From Cepaea nemoralis (taxonomy: Eukaryota; Mollusca; Gastropoda; Stylommatophora; Helicidae), in contig JACEFZ010025810.1 in assembly GCA_014155875.1 (NCBI GenBank), forward strand, positions 408,501-472,500: DNA of 64,000 bases. Reading direction: 5' to 3'. Every line of letters starts with the position of its first letter. Positions within the stretch are counted from its first letter, which is position 1. Under the pieces are notes generated by a model. The model saw nothing but the letters and a program-made list of their open reading frames with translations. It was not told the origin of the DNA and did no database searches. Both the position numbers and the translations under genes were made by a program. Positions 46,242 to 57,100 of this stretch are shown piece after piece.

Positions 46242-46815
46242 CAAGGGAAGTCAATAAGTAAGTCACAAATGGCTGTAGAAAAATAACTAACTATGATAAC
46301 AACTTGAAACCAGATTATTTGTATACATATATTGTCCCTTTATTTCTCAACATAATTTCCACCAACATTGATGCACGAATCCCATAGTTTTATCAGTTCT
46401 CCCAAACCGGCTGCATAGAACTGCATGTTCTATTTTCTAAACCACGTTTTCACTTCATATTCAACTTCGGCGTCATTCGAGAAATGTCTCCCGCCAAGGT
46501 GGGTTTTCAGTGGACTTAGCTAGCCCCTGGCGATTTCCAGTAAAGCGGTGCATAGTTGAGTAGAAAAAGTTATGAGGGCGAGTCAATTAGTCAGTCACAC
46601 AGTTCTGTGGGATGTCAGGTGAATGAAAACGGCATGCAGATTTATGCAGTCGGCTTGGGAGCACTGATAAAACTATGGGATAAGTGCATCAATGGTGGAA
46701 ATTATGTTGAGAAATAAAAGGACAATGTATGTATACAAATAAACTGTTTCAAGTTGTTATCATAGTTAGTTATTTTTCTACAACCATTTGTGACTTACTT
46801 ATTAACTTACCCTCG
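46242..46815. mobile_element. Mariner derivative with two inverted 3' ends and a third TIR
   Basis: Arms of about 190 bp at the two ends are inverted repeats starting CAAGGGAAGTCAATAAGTAA (left) and, reversed, CGAGGGTAAGTTAATAAGTA (right), each next to TA (46,240-46,241; 46,816-46,817). Both arms encode the same transposase C-terminus: minus strand GGRHFSNDAEVEYEVKTWF and LWDSCINVGGNYVEK in the left arm, plus strand LIKLWDKCINGGNYVEK in the right arm. An extra TA plus GAGGGCGAGTCAATTAGTCA at 46,571-46,593 looks like a third terminal repeat. It could be one rearranged element or a deleted plus-strand element (46,573-46,815) beside a truncated minus-strand one. Confidence 0.85.
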
Positions 46816-46849
46816 TACTTACATATGTTCTAGATTTTAGTTGTTGTTG

Positions 46850-47245
46850 CTGTCTTCAATTTATGCCATTAGGCGTCATCATGGGGAGGGGTAACTGAAG
46901 TCCCAGCACCCATGACTAGCGCTTTTCCTCCATGATTCATGAGCAGTATTTTTCTAGGATCAAATAAATTCCCTACCGATTTGCTAGACCTGTCGTAGGT
47001 TCCTTACCTACTTAACCCTTTTATATTTGCTACTACCACCATGTCACACTATCCAATGGATCCCCACCGACGAGCTATAAGCTCTGCCAAGCACCCATTA
47101 TCCGTTACCCTTTACAAACATGGTAGGATGTCACATACCATCGGCATTTGATAGTACCTGTTACAAACATGGTAGGTCCCCCATGCTGGGAGTGTGTAAG
47201 TTGTGCACCTGCTGTATTTTCTGTATTCTATTAAAGAAATTTATA
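46850..47245. other. Unassigned insertion into the ~45-bp repeat
   Basis: About 400 bp of non-repeat sequence interrupts the array. It contains two copies of TTACAAACATGGTAGG (47,112 and 47,160). No ends, tail or domain recognised. Confidence 0.4.
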
Positions 47246-47381
47246 ATTATTTGTTTCTCTGTCTGTTACTTAAATATGTTCTAAGTATTACTATATATTA
47301 CTTACAATTGTAGTATGTTTGTATTTTTGTATTACTAAGATGTGTTCCAGGTTTTCAGTATTTCTGTATCTTACTTAAATA

Positions 47382-47877
47382 TGAGGGAGCTTCAATTGAA
47401 AACCATAAATGTATTTTTTGAGAGTGAATATATTCTGAAAAAGTAAAGAAAAAATGTATAATTTTCTGATATAGTCAATACTGTGTTCAATTCAAATCTT
47501 CCAGCACCGATAACATGCTTGGATTCCTGAAGAAACAAAATATATCTTGGTCGCGTGTGTAACCACTCATGCATCACCTTCTGTACCTCTTCACTGAAAA
47601 GTTTTGAAACTTCCTATTCCACACATACACTTGCTGGACTGACAGGCATGCATCACCATACTGGACCTTCATTCGCCGATTCACTTTGGTGCATGTCAAA
47701 AGTGGGGTGGCCATCTTTAAACTGTCATTATGATGTCACCGTGTTCATCTGCAATGTGATGTCAAGTGCTTAACTCTTGACATTTTTAACAACAACACTG
47801 ACAGTTTACAAGACAATGATGGCATGGTTATTGTAATTTTTATCACACAGTTAAGGTTTTGATTTGAATTCCCCTCG
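47382..47877 (-). mobile_element. Mariner-family element, internally deleted, minus strand
   Basis: Ends TGAGGGAGCTTCAATTGAAA and (reversed) CGAGGGGAATTCAAATCAAA are inverted. The left flank is TA (47,380-47,381); the right flank has mutated to CA. Sub-terminal blocks such as CAATGATGGCATGGTTATTG and TTGGTGCATGTCAAAAGTGG match the elements at 42.6 and 53.2 kb. The minus strand retains VMHEWLHTRPRYI of the transposase C-terminal half and a fragment of the N-terminal region near 47,690-47,720. Non-autonomous and decayed. Confidence 0.8.
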
Positions 47878-47904
47878 CATTCTCCAATGGTTTGCTTTTT
47901 ATGT

Positions 47905-48408
47905 CGCTAAGGAAACAAAAGGTCCTTTCCTTAGCGACTCAATGAACATGATCAAGAGGATAGAGGAGGGGTCGATCCGAAGAGAATGGTTGCTGCCTCT
48001 GAAGCGGTCTCGGCTGGCAAAGATTAGTTTCATCTTCGTGCCAGGGCATGCGGGAGTACAAGGAAATGAGTGGGCTGACAAGCTCGCAGGTGAGGCTACT
48101 GTGGAGGGCGGACGTGCCATGGACCAGGCTGACATTCTGAATGCTCTACGAGAAGTGAGACTTTTGCGAGAACCAAGTGATGATTGTGAATCTACAACAA
48201 TGGCCAGACTGCGAGAGCAGCAAATTAAAAGAGGGGTGGCCAAACAAGAACACTACGCAGGAAGCCAAAGAAGATTGATAAACCAACACAGAACTGGCGT
48301 CGTTAGCCGCTAAACGCTGCGGGATTTGCTGAGGAGGGGATCCGAGCACTTATGGACTGAAAGGTTCGATGTGCAACGAGGATGATCTGTCGACTAACTA
48401 ACTAGCTA
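47905..48408 (+). mobile_element. LINE-B 3' fragment, very young, with snap-back 5' end
   Basis: Flanked by the 11-bp duplication GCTTTTTATGT (47,894-47,904; 48,409-48,419). From 47,926 it matches LINE-B 31,852-32,332 with about ten substitutions in ~480 bp by eye. It encodes the RNase H part SDSMNMIKRIEEGS and VPGHAGVQGNEWADKLAG up to a stop near 48,313 where LINE-B has Tyr. The first 12 nt (CGCTAAGGAAAC) are the reverse complement of the adjoining start TTTCCTTAGCG, separated by a few filler bases. Confidence 0.92.
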
Positions 48409-48554
48409 GCTTTTTATGTATGTTGGTTATTAATTAACAGAAGCAATTCTATGACACTTGGGTTATGTCTATTAACATTCTGTCTCTCTCAGTAGATATC
48501 AAAGCCACTTTGTTCGATGGCCATGTGTTTGATGCAGGATGAACAGATGACTTT

Positions 48555-48865
48555 AAGTGTGCCTGGGAATCTGCTTCCTTCTCCAGAGTGAGGGAGATGG
48601 GAATGAAGCCAGGATATGCCAGTCATGAACATTTTGTCCAGAGTGAGGGAGATAATGAAGCTGGGATATGCCAGACATGGACATTTTGTCCAGAGTGAGG
48701 GAGATGGGAATGAAGCTGGGATATGTCAAACATGAACATTTTGTCCAGTGTGAGGGAGATGGGAATGAAGCTGGGATATGCCAGACATGAACATTTTTGT
48801 CCAGAGTGAGGGAGATGGGAATGAAGCTGGGATATGTCAGACATGAACAATTTGTCTGGGACTCA
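48555..48865. repeat. ~55-bp tandem repeat (~5 copies)
   Basis: CCAGAGTGAGGGAGATGGGA, ATGAAGCTGGGATATG(C/T)CA and ACATGAACATTTTGT recur with small deletions. Confidence 0.93.
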
Positions 48866-48889
48866 AGACCTTTTTGAGTCAACACATAA

Positions 48890-48990
48890 CTGAAGCAATC
48901 AATAGCTTCATGCAGGTGGGGATGCTAAAGAGGAGATCGGAGCAACTATAGAACTGTTTGTAGTGCGAAGATGGTGATCCTTACTGATAA
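48890..48990 (+). pseudogene. LINE-B 3' terminal relic
   Basis: GGAGATCGGAGCAACTATAG and TAGTGCGAAGATGGTGATCC parallel the LINE-B end GGGATCCGAGCACTTATGG and TGTGCAACGAGGATGATC. About 100 bp only. Confidence 0.45.
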
Positions 48991-49655
48991 GTAATTATGT
49001 TTGATATTTTAGTATGGCACTTAACTGATCAAGTATCATGATATGATTAATCATCTTAAGTAACTTCCCCTATCTGATAAGGGGTTATATACAGTTGTTT
49101 TCCCTAAGCAACCCCCTTTAATTGTATATCTACAACATGTCAGGTCTTAACATTCGTCGAGGTGGACTCTTCTGATAATCAGAAGCCTCCTGCCATGCTT
49201 GCTTCCCAGCGGAGTTGTTACCACTGTTCTTCTATCAAAGAAAACAAAAAGGTATCTGAGCATCCTGTGGACCAAATAACAAGCACAAAAGCTATCTTCA
49301 TGATGTTCTGCTTGTTTTTTCTCTGCAGGATCCTCATATACTTCCTTTGTGTCATTTTATATTGTCCTGCTGCAGTCAAGATCTTTCTTTATTTTTCTAA
49401 TTCTCGGGTATTTATCTAAGGCATTTTTTGACTGCTCACCATTGTTCATCTGTTGACAGTAATTTGACAACATATATCTGTGATTACAGTTTTGTTTCCA
49501 TACTATTATGGTATATCCACATTACATATACCTCTTCTAATATGTTTTAATTTCTTATACTTTACATACAATGTACTTCTTTCTGTTCGCTTTCACACTT
49601 CTAATTCTTTGGCAATAATCATATATTTCTGTCTGTTCACTTTTATTCTTAACAT
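48991..49655. other. No recognisable gene
   Basis: AT-rich DNA. The 85-codon frame at 49,162-49,419 has no domain and a Phe/Leu/Cys-rich end; probably chance. Confidence 0.4.
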
Positions 49656-49659
49656 TCCA

Positions 49660-50035
49660 CTGACATTATACACACACTATATTGAATATAAATGTTATAG
49701 ACGAGTTCTAAGAATATCTTGGGTAAAGAAAAGAACAAATGCATCCGTACTTCAAGAGTTGAATATTGAAGAAGGTTGGCTATTAAAGACGATAAAACAA
49801 AGAAAATTGAAATATTTTGGTCACTTGAAACGTCACAAAAGTTTGGAGAGAACAATAATGGAAGGGTATATGCCTGGGAAGAGAGGAAGAGGAAGGCCAA
49901 AGAGAAGATGGGTGCAGGATGTGGCGGATGATCTCCAGATGGGTGTATCAGACACAGGACATCTTGCTTATGATTGAGAGGTTTTCCGGAAGGTTTTTAT
50001 GGGAGTGAGGTTCTGCCTAGGACATGCTACTACTG
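49660..50035 (+). pseudogene. LINE tail (RT C-terminus), third family
   Basis: Reads YRRVLRISWVKKRTNASVLQ, KTIKQRKLKYFGHLKRHKSL, MEGYMPGKRGRGRPKRRW and DLQMGVSDTGH to a stop at 49,977. The same frame then gives EVFRKVFMGVRFCLGHATTE. The R.L.ISW.....N..VL, K..YFGH..R and GKRGRGRP signatures are those of RTE-type RT ends. 5' truncated near 49,660. Confidence 0.8.
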
Positions 50036-50084
50036 AATGAATGAGTATATTGTTCATCTGTTCTTATGATGTTGTACACAGGAA

Positions 50085-50275
50085 TCACTTTCAGCCCTAA
50101 TTGTCTGTTTGTGATTTACTAGGCAATTGCATGTCCAGTAGTTTGCCATGGCCTTCTGAATGAGAAGTCCATGTTTAAGTTCAAATGACCAGTGTAGTAA
50201 ACGATTCCACTACCCCCGTGTCAGTGCACCAGAGTTTAAGAGCGGGCGCTCTTATCCATTCAGCCTTTCATTACT
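50085..50275 (-). mobile_element. SINE-A copy
   Basis: Plus strand: TGTTTGTGATTTACTAGGCA, CCAGTAGTTTGCCATGGCCT, GAATGAGAAGTCCATGTT, TACCCCCGTGTCAGTGCACC and GCTCTTATCCATTCAGCC, the complete SINE-A module order with the tRNA-like head at the right. Confidence 0.7.
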
Positions 50276-50279
50276 GTGG

Positions 50280-51170
50280 CATTATCAATGTAACATTTAT
50301 TCCTGTTGACATTTATTCTGAAAAATATATTATTATTGATATTAGATATTTATGTATGTCATTTAAATATAATCATTTATTCTGTTGGCATTAATCACAG
50401 AAAATAATTTTATGTTTCCTTTTAATCTGTATGTGTATAAGATACACATTGCTTCCCCCCCCCCCCACACACACACACACACAAGCATGCACACATACAC
50501 AAAAGACACTTGTATTTTTAAAATTCTGTGGACATTATTCATGTAACAAATATTTCTGATGTCATGCAAATATTTTCTACTTTTATTTTCCATTAATTCA
50601 ATAAAATATTTCTGTCTCTTCATTTTTGTTCCTGTAATTCCTTTTTCACAATTCAAATAACATATCTGATTTCTCAGTTTGGTTCTACTATTCTTATGAC
50701 ATAATTTATTTGTGTATCTCTATAAATCTGTTAAATATGTTCCTCTATTTCTTAAGCATTAATCCAATAACATATTTCTATTTGGCTTTGTTCCTTTTAC
50801 ATTATCATAATTTTTTTTCCCAATTCCCTTGACAATGATCACATGACACATTATAATTTCTTTATATATCAAATATGTTCACACTGTGCCTGACAATTTT
50901 TATAGTAACCATTCTATTCTGGTTATTTATTTAACTCTCAGCATCCCACATATTTCTTACTCAGTCTCCCTTCTGTCCAAGACAGTCATGACAAACTCCT
51001 TCAAACGGAAAACAATTGTTTATGTAAATTAACACCTGCCTGAAACTTAAGAGTTAATAAAAACATGTAATGCAAAGAGTAACCTAGGACGCAAGAATGA
51101 CCACGACCCACGACCTTTGGGTATCTATTTTTGGTGTGGCCTATCCACATGTTAGATCTCCAGCCTGGCT
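50280..51170. other. AT-rich stretch without gene
   Basis: AT-rich, with a C9 plus (CA)n tract at 50,454-50,482. Repeated ACATATTTCT-type words occur at loose ~60-bp spacing, possibly a decayed array. No coding signal. Confidence 0.4.
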
Positions 51171-51297
51171 TATGTTCCAGTGATCTTCATACCTCTCCAG
51201 AGATGTGAAGCTTCAGAACCACTCTTGCATACCTCATTGGTGTCTGAGCTTGAAGGGGGGTCTGAGACCCCATGGAGATGGCTCTGTGGTGCTGAGA

Positions 51298-51362
51298 AGA
51301 TTCTCAACCAACCAACCAACCAGCAAGCCTGCCAACCAATCAATCAACCAACCAACCAACCA
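51298..51362 (+). repeat. (CAAC)n tract, possible LINE 3' tail
   Basis: CAACCAACCAACC repeats follow GTGCTGAGAAGATTCTCAAC. Similar tails end LINE-B-related relics. Confidence 0.5.
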
Positions 51363-51369
51363 CAGAGAA

Positions 51370-52262
51370 ACAAGTGCATACATATATGCGCAGCTATTTA
51401 GTAGAAGATGTCTTCAAACTAACAAGCTTTGCTTACATACCTGACACCTTCTTTTTACACGAATGATCTTGAAAACAATACGCCTTTGTTATTAAATTTC
51501 TGTTTACATGAAAACTAAGATATACATAAAAACTAAGACACATGAAAACTAAGATATACAGACTTATTATTCATTGCTGAAGATCACTTATATGCAAGTG
51601 TCATATGACATTATGTTAACGACATGAACCAGTCAAGCTTCGTAGATTGATATTTATTCAGTTAAGGATAATATACCCTGAAGAAATGATTATTCTCCTT
51701 TGTCCGTCTACCTTGAAGATAACTTCTGACAAACCTAATGCTGTCTATTTCTATTACAAAACTACCTTGAAGACAACTATACTGACAAATCTAATGCTGA
51801 CTATGACAAAATCATTGCTTCTGAAAAATAAACAAAAAGAAAATAAAGTGTCTTTCTGATAAGGTCAATTAAATATAATCACTGCTGTTACTGAAACATG
51901 GCCTAAAGATTACACATTTAGGATACATCAACTTGTGCAATGAAAAATACAACATTAAAGTAAACATAAAAGATCACTATAATACAATGTGAAAACAATA
52001 TACTATACTATAGACAAGTAAATAAAAACAAACTCCTCCTAAATGTTTACATAACACAACCTATACAATTAAAAAATGTAATGTTTTCAAACAATGTACA
52101 TTACAGAAGGATATACTCAAATGTACAGTAACAACAGGTAATTCTATCACATTCTCTGACTTGATGAACTGTTTCTGGAATGTTCACAAACACATATTAC
52201 ATGAACTCTGGATATAATACATTAGCCAAATAACATCTACACATCTGACACCTGGGTAGGTT
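51370..52262. other. No recognisable gene
   Basis: AT-rich. TATACATAAAAACTAAGA-type words repeat three times at 51,505-51,560, and CTTGAAGATAACT/GACAAAC.TAATGCTG words at 51,710-51,805. No gene. Confidence 0.4.
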
Positions 52263-52274
52263 CTATCCCATAAT

Positions 52275-52665
52275 CCCATCAGTCAAGGCTGGTAAAAGTC
52301 AGGTTCATTCTTGTGACAGGCCACATGGCTGTAAGAGAAAGTGAATAAGCCGATAGGCTTGTGGGCATGTCTATTGTGGAAAGTGGACGAGCAATGGACT
52401 GGGCTGATATACTGAATGCCCTGAGAGAGGCCAGCTGAAGAAACAAACCAAGTAATGAATGTGAATCTGCAACCTTGATCAGACTGCAAGAACAACAAGT
52501 CAAAAGAAGCAAAGCCAGACCAGAACAGTATGCAGGGGGACAAAGAACAATAGTCAACAAACACAGCACTGGTGTGATCGGCCACCACACACTGTGTGAG
52601 GTACTGAAGGACTAAATTATTGGATGTGCAGTCAGGATAATATGTCAACTAGCTAGCTAGCTAAT
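52275..52665 (+). pseudogene. Old LINE-B RNase H/C-terminal relic
   Basis: Plus strand reads VTGHMAVRESE*ADRL, VESGRAMDWADILNALREAS, NECESATLIRLQEQQVKRSK and PEQYAGGQRTIVNKHSTGVI. These align residue by residue with LINE-B GHAGVQGNERADKLAG... to the stop, with two in-frame stops. It ends in GTCAACTAGCTAGCTAGC, the (CTAA)-like tail mutated. Confidence 0.82.
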
Positions 52666-53178
52666 CCAATCAGTAAGTCATAGAGGTGCCCAGATGCAGC
52701 TGTATTCAGGGTTTTCTATTGTTCTTTATCTTTAACAAAGCTAAGGAGACTAAATTACAGACCCAATTTCTACACCATGTGAAATATTTGGTATATAGTG
52801 TAAGCCTATATCTCTACAATTGCCACTCAATATCATGCAGCCTTTAACTTCCCAGAAAATTTTCTGGCACACTTTTAATAACTCTGGATTGGCCTTGGGG
52901 CTGTATGATTAATAAAATATACCCTGCCTGAAGGAGGATTTGAACCCAGGATAAGTGGGCCATCAAGTTAGCGGGCTAGTGTGAGTCTCAGTGTGACCAG
53001 TTTCTGAAGACCAGGAGCAGTTGAACTCCCTGACTATTTAATGTCTTTTAAAAGACATTTAGTTCACCTTATCTGTGCATCATTATGTGCCATGTCGATA
53101 AGTAAAGGTAAGATGGTTAACTATCTCACACAATTACTAGAATCTCAGATAAGATTTGTTTCTTGTCCTGATTATATA

Positions 53179-53831
53179 CGAGAGGGCTTCAAATGAAAAC
53201 CTTAAGGCTTCAAATGAAAACCTTAAAAGTGTGATAGAAATGACAATAACCATGCCATTGTCTTGAAGCCTGTCAATATTGTTATTAAGGATGTCTAGAG
53301 TGTTAAGCACATGACATCCTGGTGCAGACAAACTCGGTGATGTCAAAAGAACAGTATAAAGATGGCCGCCCCACTTTTGACATGCACCAAAGAGGAACAG
53401 TGTTCTGTTAACTGTTTTTTATCAGTGAAGGGGTGAAAATTCACTGGGGTCACTACTTGATGTGCCTGACCTGGTTGTGAACATCCTGGCACAGAAGTCA
53501 CGCCATTTTGAAACTTCTTACTCCACTCATACACTTGCTGGAATGACAGGAATGCATCACCATACTGGATATTCATTTGCCGATGAATTTCTATAGGTTT
53601 CACCCCTTCACTGATAAAAAAAACAACAACTGATAACAGAGTGCTGCTTCTCTTTGGTGCATGTCAAAAGTGAGGCGGCCATCTTTAAACTGTCCTTATG
53701 ACGTCACCATATGTGTTTCTACCTTGACATCAAGTCACATCCTTAACAACAATATTGACAGGTTACAAGACAATGGCATGGTTATTGTAATTTCTATCAC
53801 ACTTTAAAGGTTTTCATGTGAAGCCCTCTTG
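53179..53831. mobile_element. Mariner derivative with two inverted 5' ends
   Basis: Flanked by TA (53,177-53,178; 53,832-53,833). Left and right ends are inverted repeats (CGAGAGGGCTTCAAATGAAA and reversed CAAGAGGGCTTCACATGAAA) that extend about 230-265 bp into the element. Both arms encode the transposase start: plus strand MAAPLLTCTKEEQCSVNC on the left, minus strand MAASLLTCTKEKQHSV on the right. The right arm continues on the minus strand as GVKPIEIHRQMNIQYG, FLSFQQVYEWSKKFQNG, the HTH DNA-binding region. There it runs into the inverted left arm. No catalytic region. A 21-bp direct repeat, GGCTTCAAATGAAAACCTTA plus A, is doubled at 53,185-53,226. Confidence 0.9.
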
Positions 53832-53839
53832 TATTTCCA

Positions 53840-54784
53840 TGATGGACTCGGTTAGGCGAGTCCAGATTGTCTGTCAACCAGTAATATTATGTTGCTGTTT
53901 GGTAAAAGTAATCTTTGAGATAGTTACTATTCACATACAATGCCAATAAAAGCGCATGCATAAGTATGAGAGTAATAGAGCAGGGTAACGAATCAGTCTA
54001 TCAGAATCCTGTCAGTCGTAAATTCTCCAGAAAATAGATACAACTGGTTGGACAGATTTCTTATTGAAACCAGCCAATAATCTAACTAAGAAATAATCAT
54101 AGCAGCACACATTTGTGAGATCAAATAATCCTTTAATTGTCAAATCAATACTGCTTTACAGGGTAGATCAAATAATCCGTTTAATGTGTCTGAAGATTTG
54201 TTTTCTGGGAATACAGGCAGCTTGTCCAAGCAGCCCCCACATGGGGTACAAGCTACAGATTTTCTAGTAAAAGTCATGAGTCTTAAGGATTGAACACACA
54301 TCCCACCTTGCTGTGAAGCAGACATTCTGAGCCCTTGGTAACTCATGCCTCTTAGAGATTTTATTTTGAAAACCTTTCTGAAGCTGTGAAATCTGTTTTG
54401 GGCAGATGTGAAATCTGATTGTTTCAGCCTGGTGTGAAATCTGTCTGTCCCAGGTAGATGTGAATTATGTCGGTCTTGGGTATTAGTGAAATCTGTCTGT
54501 TGTGGGCAGGTGTGAAATTTCTCTGTTGCAGCCTGGTGTGAAATCTGACTGTCTCAGGCAGGTGTCTGCAGTTTGTGGCTGAAGGAAGGTAACTAAACAT
54601 CCATCTCAAATAACAGCAGGTTGAAGCAATAAACACAACACACAAAATCAAAACTGCACTGGCTGGAACAAGTAAAGAATAACTAGCACAGAGAGGATTA
54701 AAATACACTGATATATAGTTATATTATGTTTGGTGTTATCTTTGTCTTTGATATAGCTATTGTTTCTTTTATACAATACAAAGG
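53840..54784. other. Spacer with a decayed ~32-bp repeat
   Basis: At 54,385-54,575 the words GTGTGAAATCTG(T/A)CTGT and CAGGCAGGTGTG recur about six times with many changes. The rest shows nothing recognisable. Confidence 0.5.
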
Positions 54785-55370
54785 AAAAGGCTTAACCTAG
54801 TCAATAAATTCAAATATTTAAGGGCAATTACAACATCAGATGGAAACTGCATGACATATATTAAAAGAAGAACAGGACAAGCAAAAGTTGAATTTCAAAA
54901 GGCGAACACTATCACTCTAAATAAATGTCAGAAAGAGAACACTGAAATGTTATACAGAGCCTGTTCTGATGAATGGTAGTCATAATGTCACAAGAACAAA
55001 CAAATTAAGAAGAGCTTCCAAACAACAGAGATGAAGTTTCTAAGACGATTGTTCATAATACTCTGCACTACCAGAAGAACTCAGAACAATGTATTCCCTT
55101 AGTGAATATAAATACAGAAGCCATGAACAATATGTTACATGATTTATTACCTGATATATTTCACTGCATCTCATATAAAACATTTTGATAACTGTAAAGA
55201 TCAGTGGTAGAAGAGGCAGGGGCTGATAGAGTGCAATGATGCTGGGTGGAGTGGGAAGGTGGAGTGTAGGAATATATTCAGTGGAACATGATACAGAACA
55301 CCAGGAATATTGATCTATGGAGCTGAACATGAGCACCTTTGTAGCTGGCACATCACATGATGATGTTGGC
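54785..55370 (+). pseudogene. LINE tail (RT C-terminus), decayed
   Basis: Reads NKFKYLRAITTSDGNC, KRRTGQAKVEFQKANTITLN, TEMKFLRRLFIILCTTRRTQ and, further on in other frames, TPGILIYGAEHEH. The F.YL...IT.DG and EM.FLRR motifs mark the RT palm/thumb border. Same family as 56,610-57,100. Confidence 0.7.
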
Positions 55371-55384
55371 GACCACGGCTCCTT

Positions 55385-55760
55385 TATTTATCAATCAGGG
55401 TATTCATGAGTCAACTTTAGGGTATTCATGAGTCAACTTTAGGGTATTCATGAGTCAACTTCAGGGTATTCATGAGTCAACTTCAGGGTTTCATGAGTCA
55501 ACTCCAGTGTATTCATGAGTCAACTCCAGGGTATTCATGAGTCAACTTCAGGGTATTCATGAGTCAGCTTCAGGGTATTCATGAGTCAACTTCAGGGTAT
55601 TCATGAGTTAACTTCATGGTATTTATGAGTCAACTTCAGGGTATTCATGGGTCAACTTCAGGGTATTCATGAGTCAACTTCAGGGTATTCTTGATTCATA
55701 AGCCAACTTTATGTTTTCCTTTATTCATGAGTCAACTTCAGGGTATTCATTGGCCAACTA
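55385..55760. repeat. 22-bp tandem repeat (~15 copies)
   Basis: GGGTATTCATGAGTCAACTT plus CA recurs with minor changes. The last units are degenerate and pass into GCCAACTTTATG words related to the array at 56,345. Confidence 0.95.
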
Positions 55761-55794
55761 TATGCTTTGCATTACTAATAAATCAATTTTAAAG

Positions 55795-56135
55795 AGTCAT
55801 TCATGAACTTCTATCACCATCATCATCCTGTGCCATTTCTGCAGTAAAGGTTGGCAGAAACAATTCTCCAGTCGTTTCTGTCTTTGGCCATGGCTGTACA
55901 TTTTGCCAGCATATCCTGACCATATCTGATATTGTCTGTACATTAATACATCTTTGGTGTCCTTTAGCTCTTTGGTGTAAACTCTTCCCTTACTTATGGT
56001 TTTCAATAGACTGTGTTGTTTGATGAGACCAAAGTAGTTTGTTTTCCCAACTTTTATTTCTTTCAGCATCAATTTACAAAATAAAAGAAGCAAAGTCCCA
56101 TTTGTGCACACCTTGAGGTGTATTGGGTACATGGT
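55795..56135 (-). pseudogene. LINE tail (RT C-terminus)
   Basis: Minus strand: LKEIKVGKTNYFGLIKQHSL, LKTISKGRVY and, after a diverged stretch, GYAGKMYSHGQRQKRLENC. The K..YFG.I.RH.LL.TI.(E/K)G pattern is the RT-tail signature. Opposite orientation to its neighbours. Confidence 0.68.
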
Positions 56136-56149
56136 GCTAGACCCATAAC

Positions 56150-56340
56150 TTGTATAGAGCCCAAGTGTCAGCTGGCTAATGTCCCGCGGTTAGCTTGACT
56201 TCCCTGGACATTTCCTGGCACTCATTTTAGGCTGGGTCAACCTGGAGCCCAGTTCATCTGCCTCCTGCTAATTCAAACCCATAACCAATGGACCAAGAGG
56301 CAAGTGTGCTAGCATCTGTGCTAGCTGAGGTGAATTTTAC
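56150..56340 (-). mobile_element. SINE copy, minus strand
   Basis: The plus strand has GACATTTCCTGGCACTCATT, TTAGGCTGGGTCAACCTGG and TCAAACCCATAACCAATGGA, the reverse of a SINE body and B box like those at 22.5 and 59.5 kb. Confidence 0.55.
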
Positions 56341-56344
56341 TAGC

Positions 56345-56570
56345 CTTTTGTTGATAATGACAACTTTATTAAAAAGTCAGCTTTATGGCTTCTTTATTCC
56401 TGAGTTAACTTAATGACATCTTTATTAAGGGTCAACTTTACAGCTCTTTTATTCATGAGTTAACTTAATGACATCTTTATTAAAGAGACAACTTTATGAC
56501 TCCTTTATTCATGGGTCAAGGTAATGACATCATGATTTAGAGTCAACTTTACTCTCACAGAAGTCAAAGT
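56345..56570. repeat. ~56-bp degenerate repeat
   Basis: TAATGACATCTTTATTAAAG, AGTCAACTTTATG and CTCCTTTATTCATGAGT words alternate three to four times. Confidence 0.75.
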
Positions 56571-56609
56571 TAATAATACGTGCAACATATACAAGGACTC
56601 CTCACAAAA

Positions 56610-57100
56610 ATTATTATTATCATAGATTCAGTGGTTTCCAAGTAACTATAATCAAATGTCAGAAAGAAAGTGCTGAAATGTTATACTAAACCTGTTCTAC
56701 TGTACAGAAGTGAATCATGAATGAACAAATTAGGAAGAGCTTGGAGGCAAAGGAGATGTGGCTTCTGAGATGAATGCTGTGAATCCCATGGACTGCCGGA
56801 GCAACTAACAATGACTGCTTGAAAAAGGCTATTGAAAGTTAGAACATCCTAAACAAATACAAGCGACAAACTGCGTTCTTTGGTCATATCAGAGAGAGAG
56901 AGGCACTGGCAAAACATTGTGACCACTGTAAAGGTCAAAGGCAGGGGCAATCCAAAAGAATTGATACTGGATGGATTGTGACAATGGTGTGGAGGAATAA
57001 CATCAGTGGAACTGATCCAGAAGAACAGGGACGGTGATCTGTGGACATGCATGAACACCTAACACAAGCTGGCAGGGACTATGATGATGATGCTAATGAG
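56610..57100 (+). pseudogene. LINE tail (RT C-terminus), decayed
   Basis: Pieces include CYTKPVLLYRSE, RQRRCGF, FGHIREREALAKHC and, near the end, VEEYISGTDPEEQGR-like and DMHEHLTQAGRDYDDDA, which parallels 55,240-55,370. Multiple frame breaks. Confidence 0.65.
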
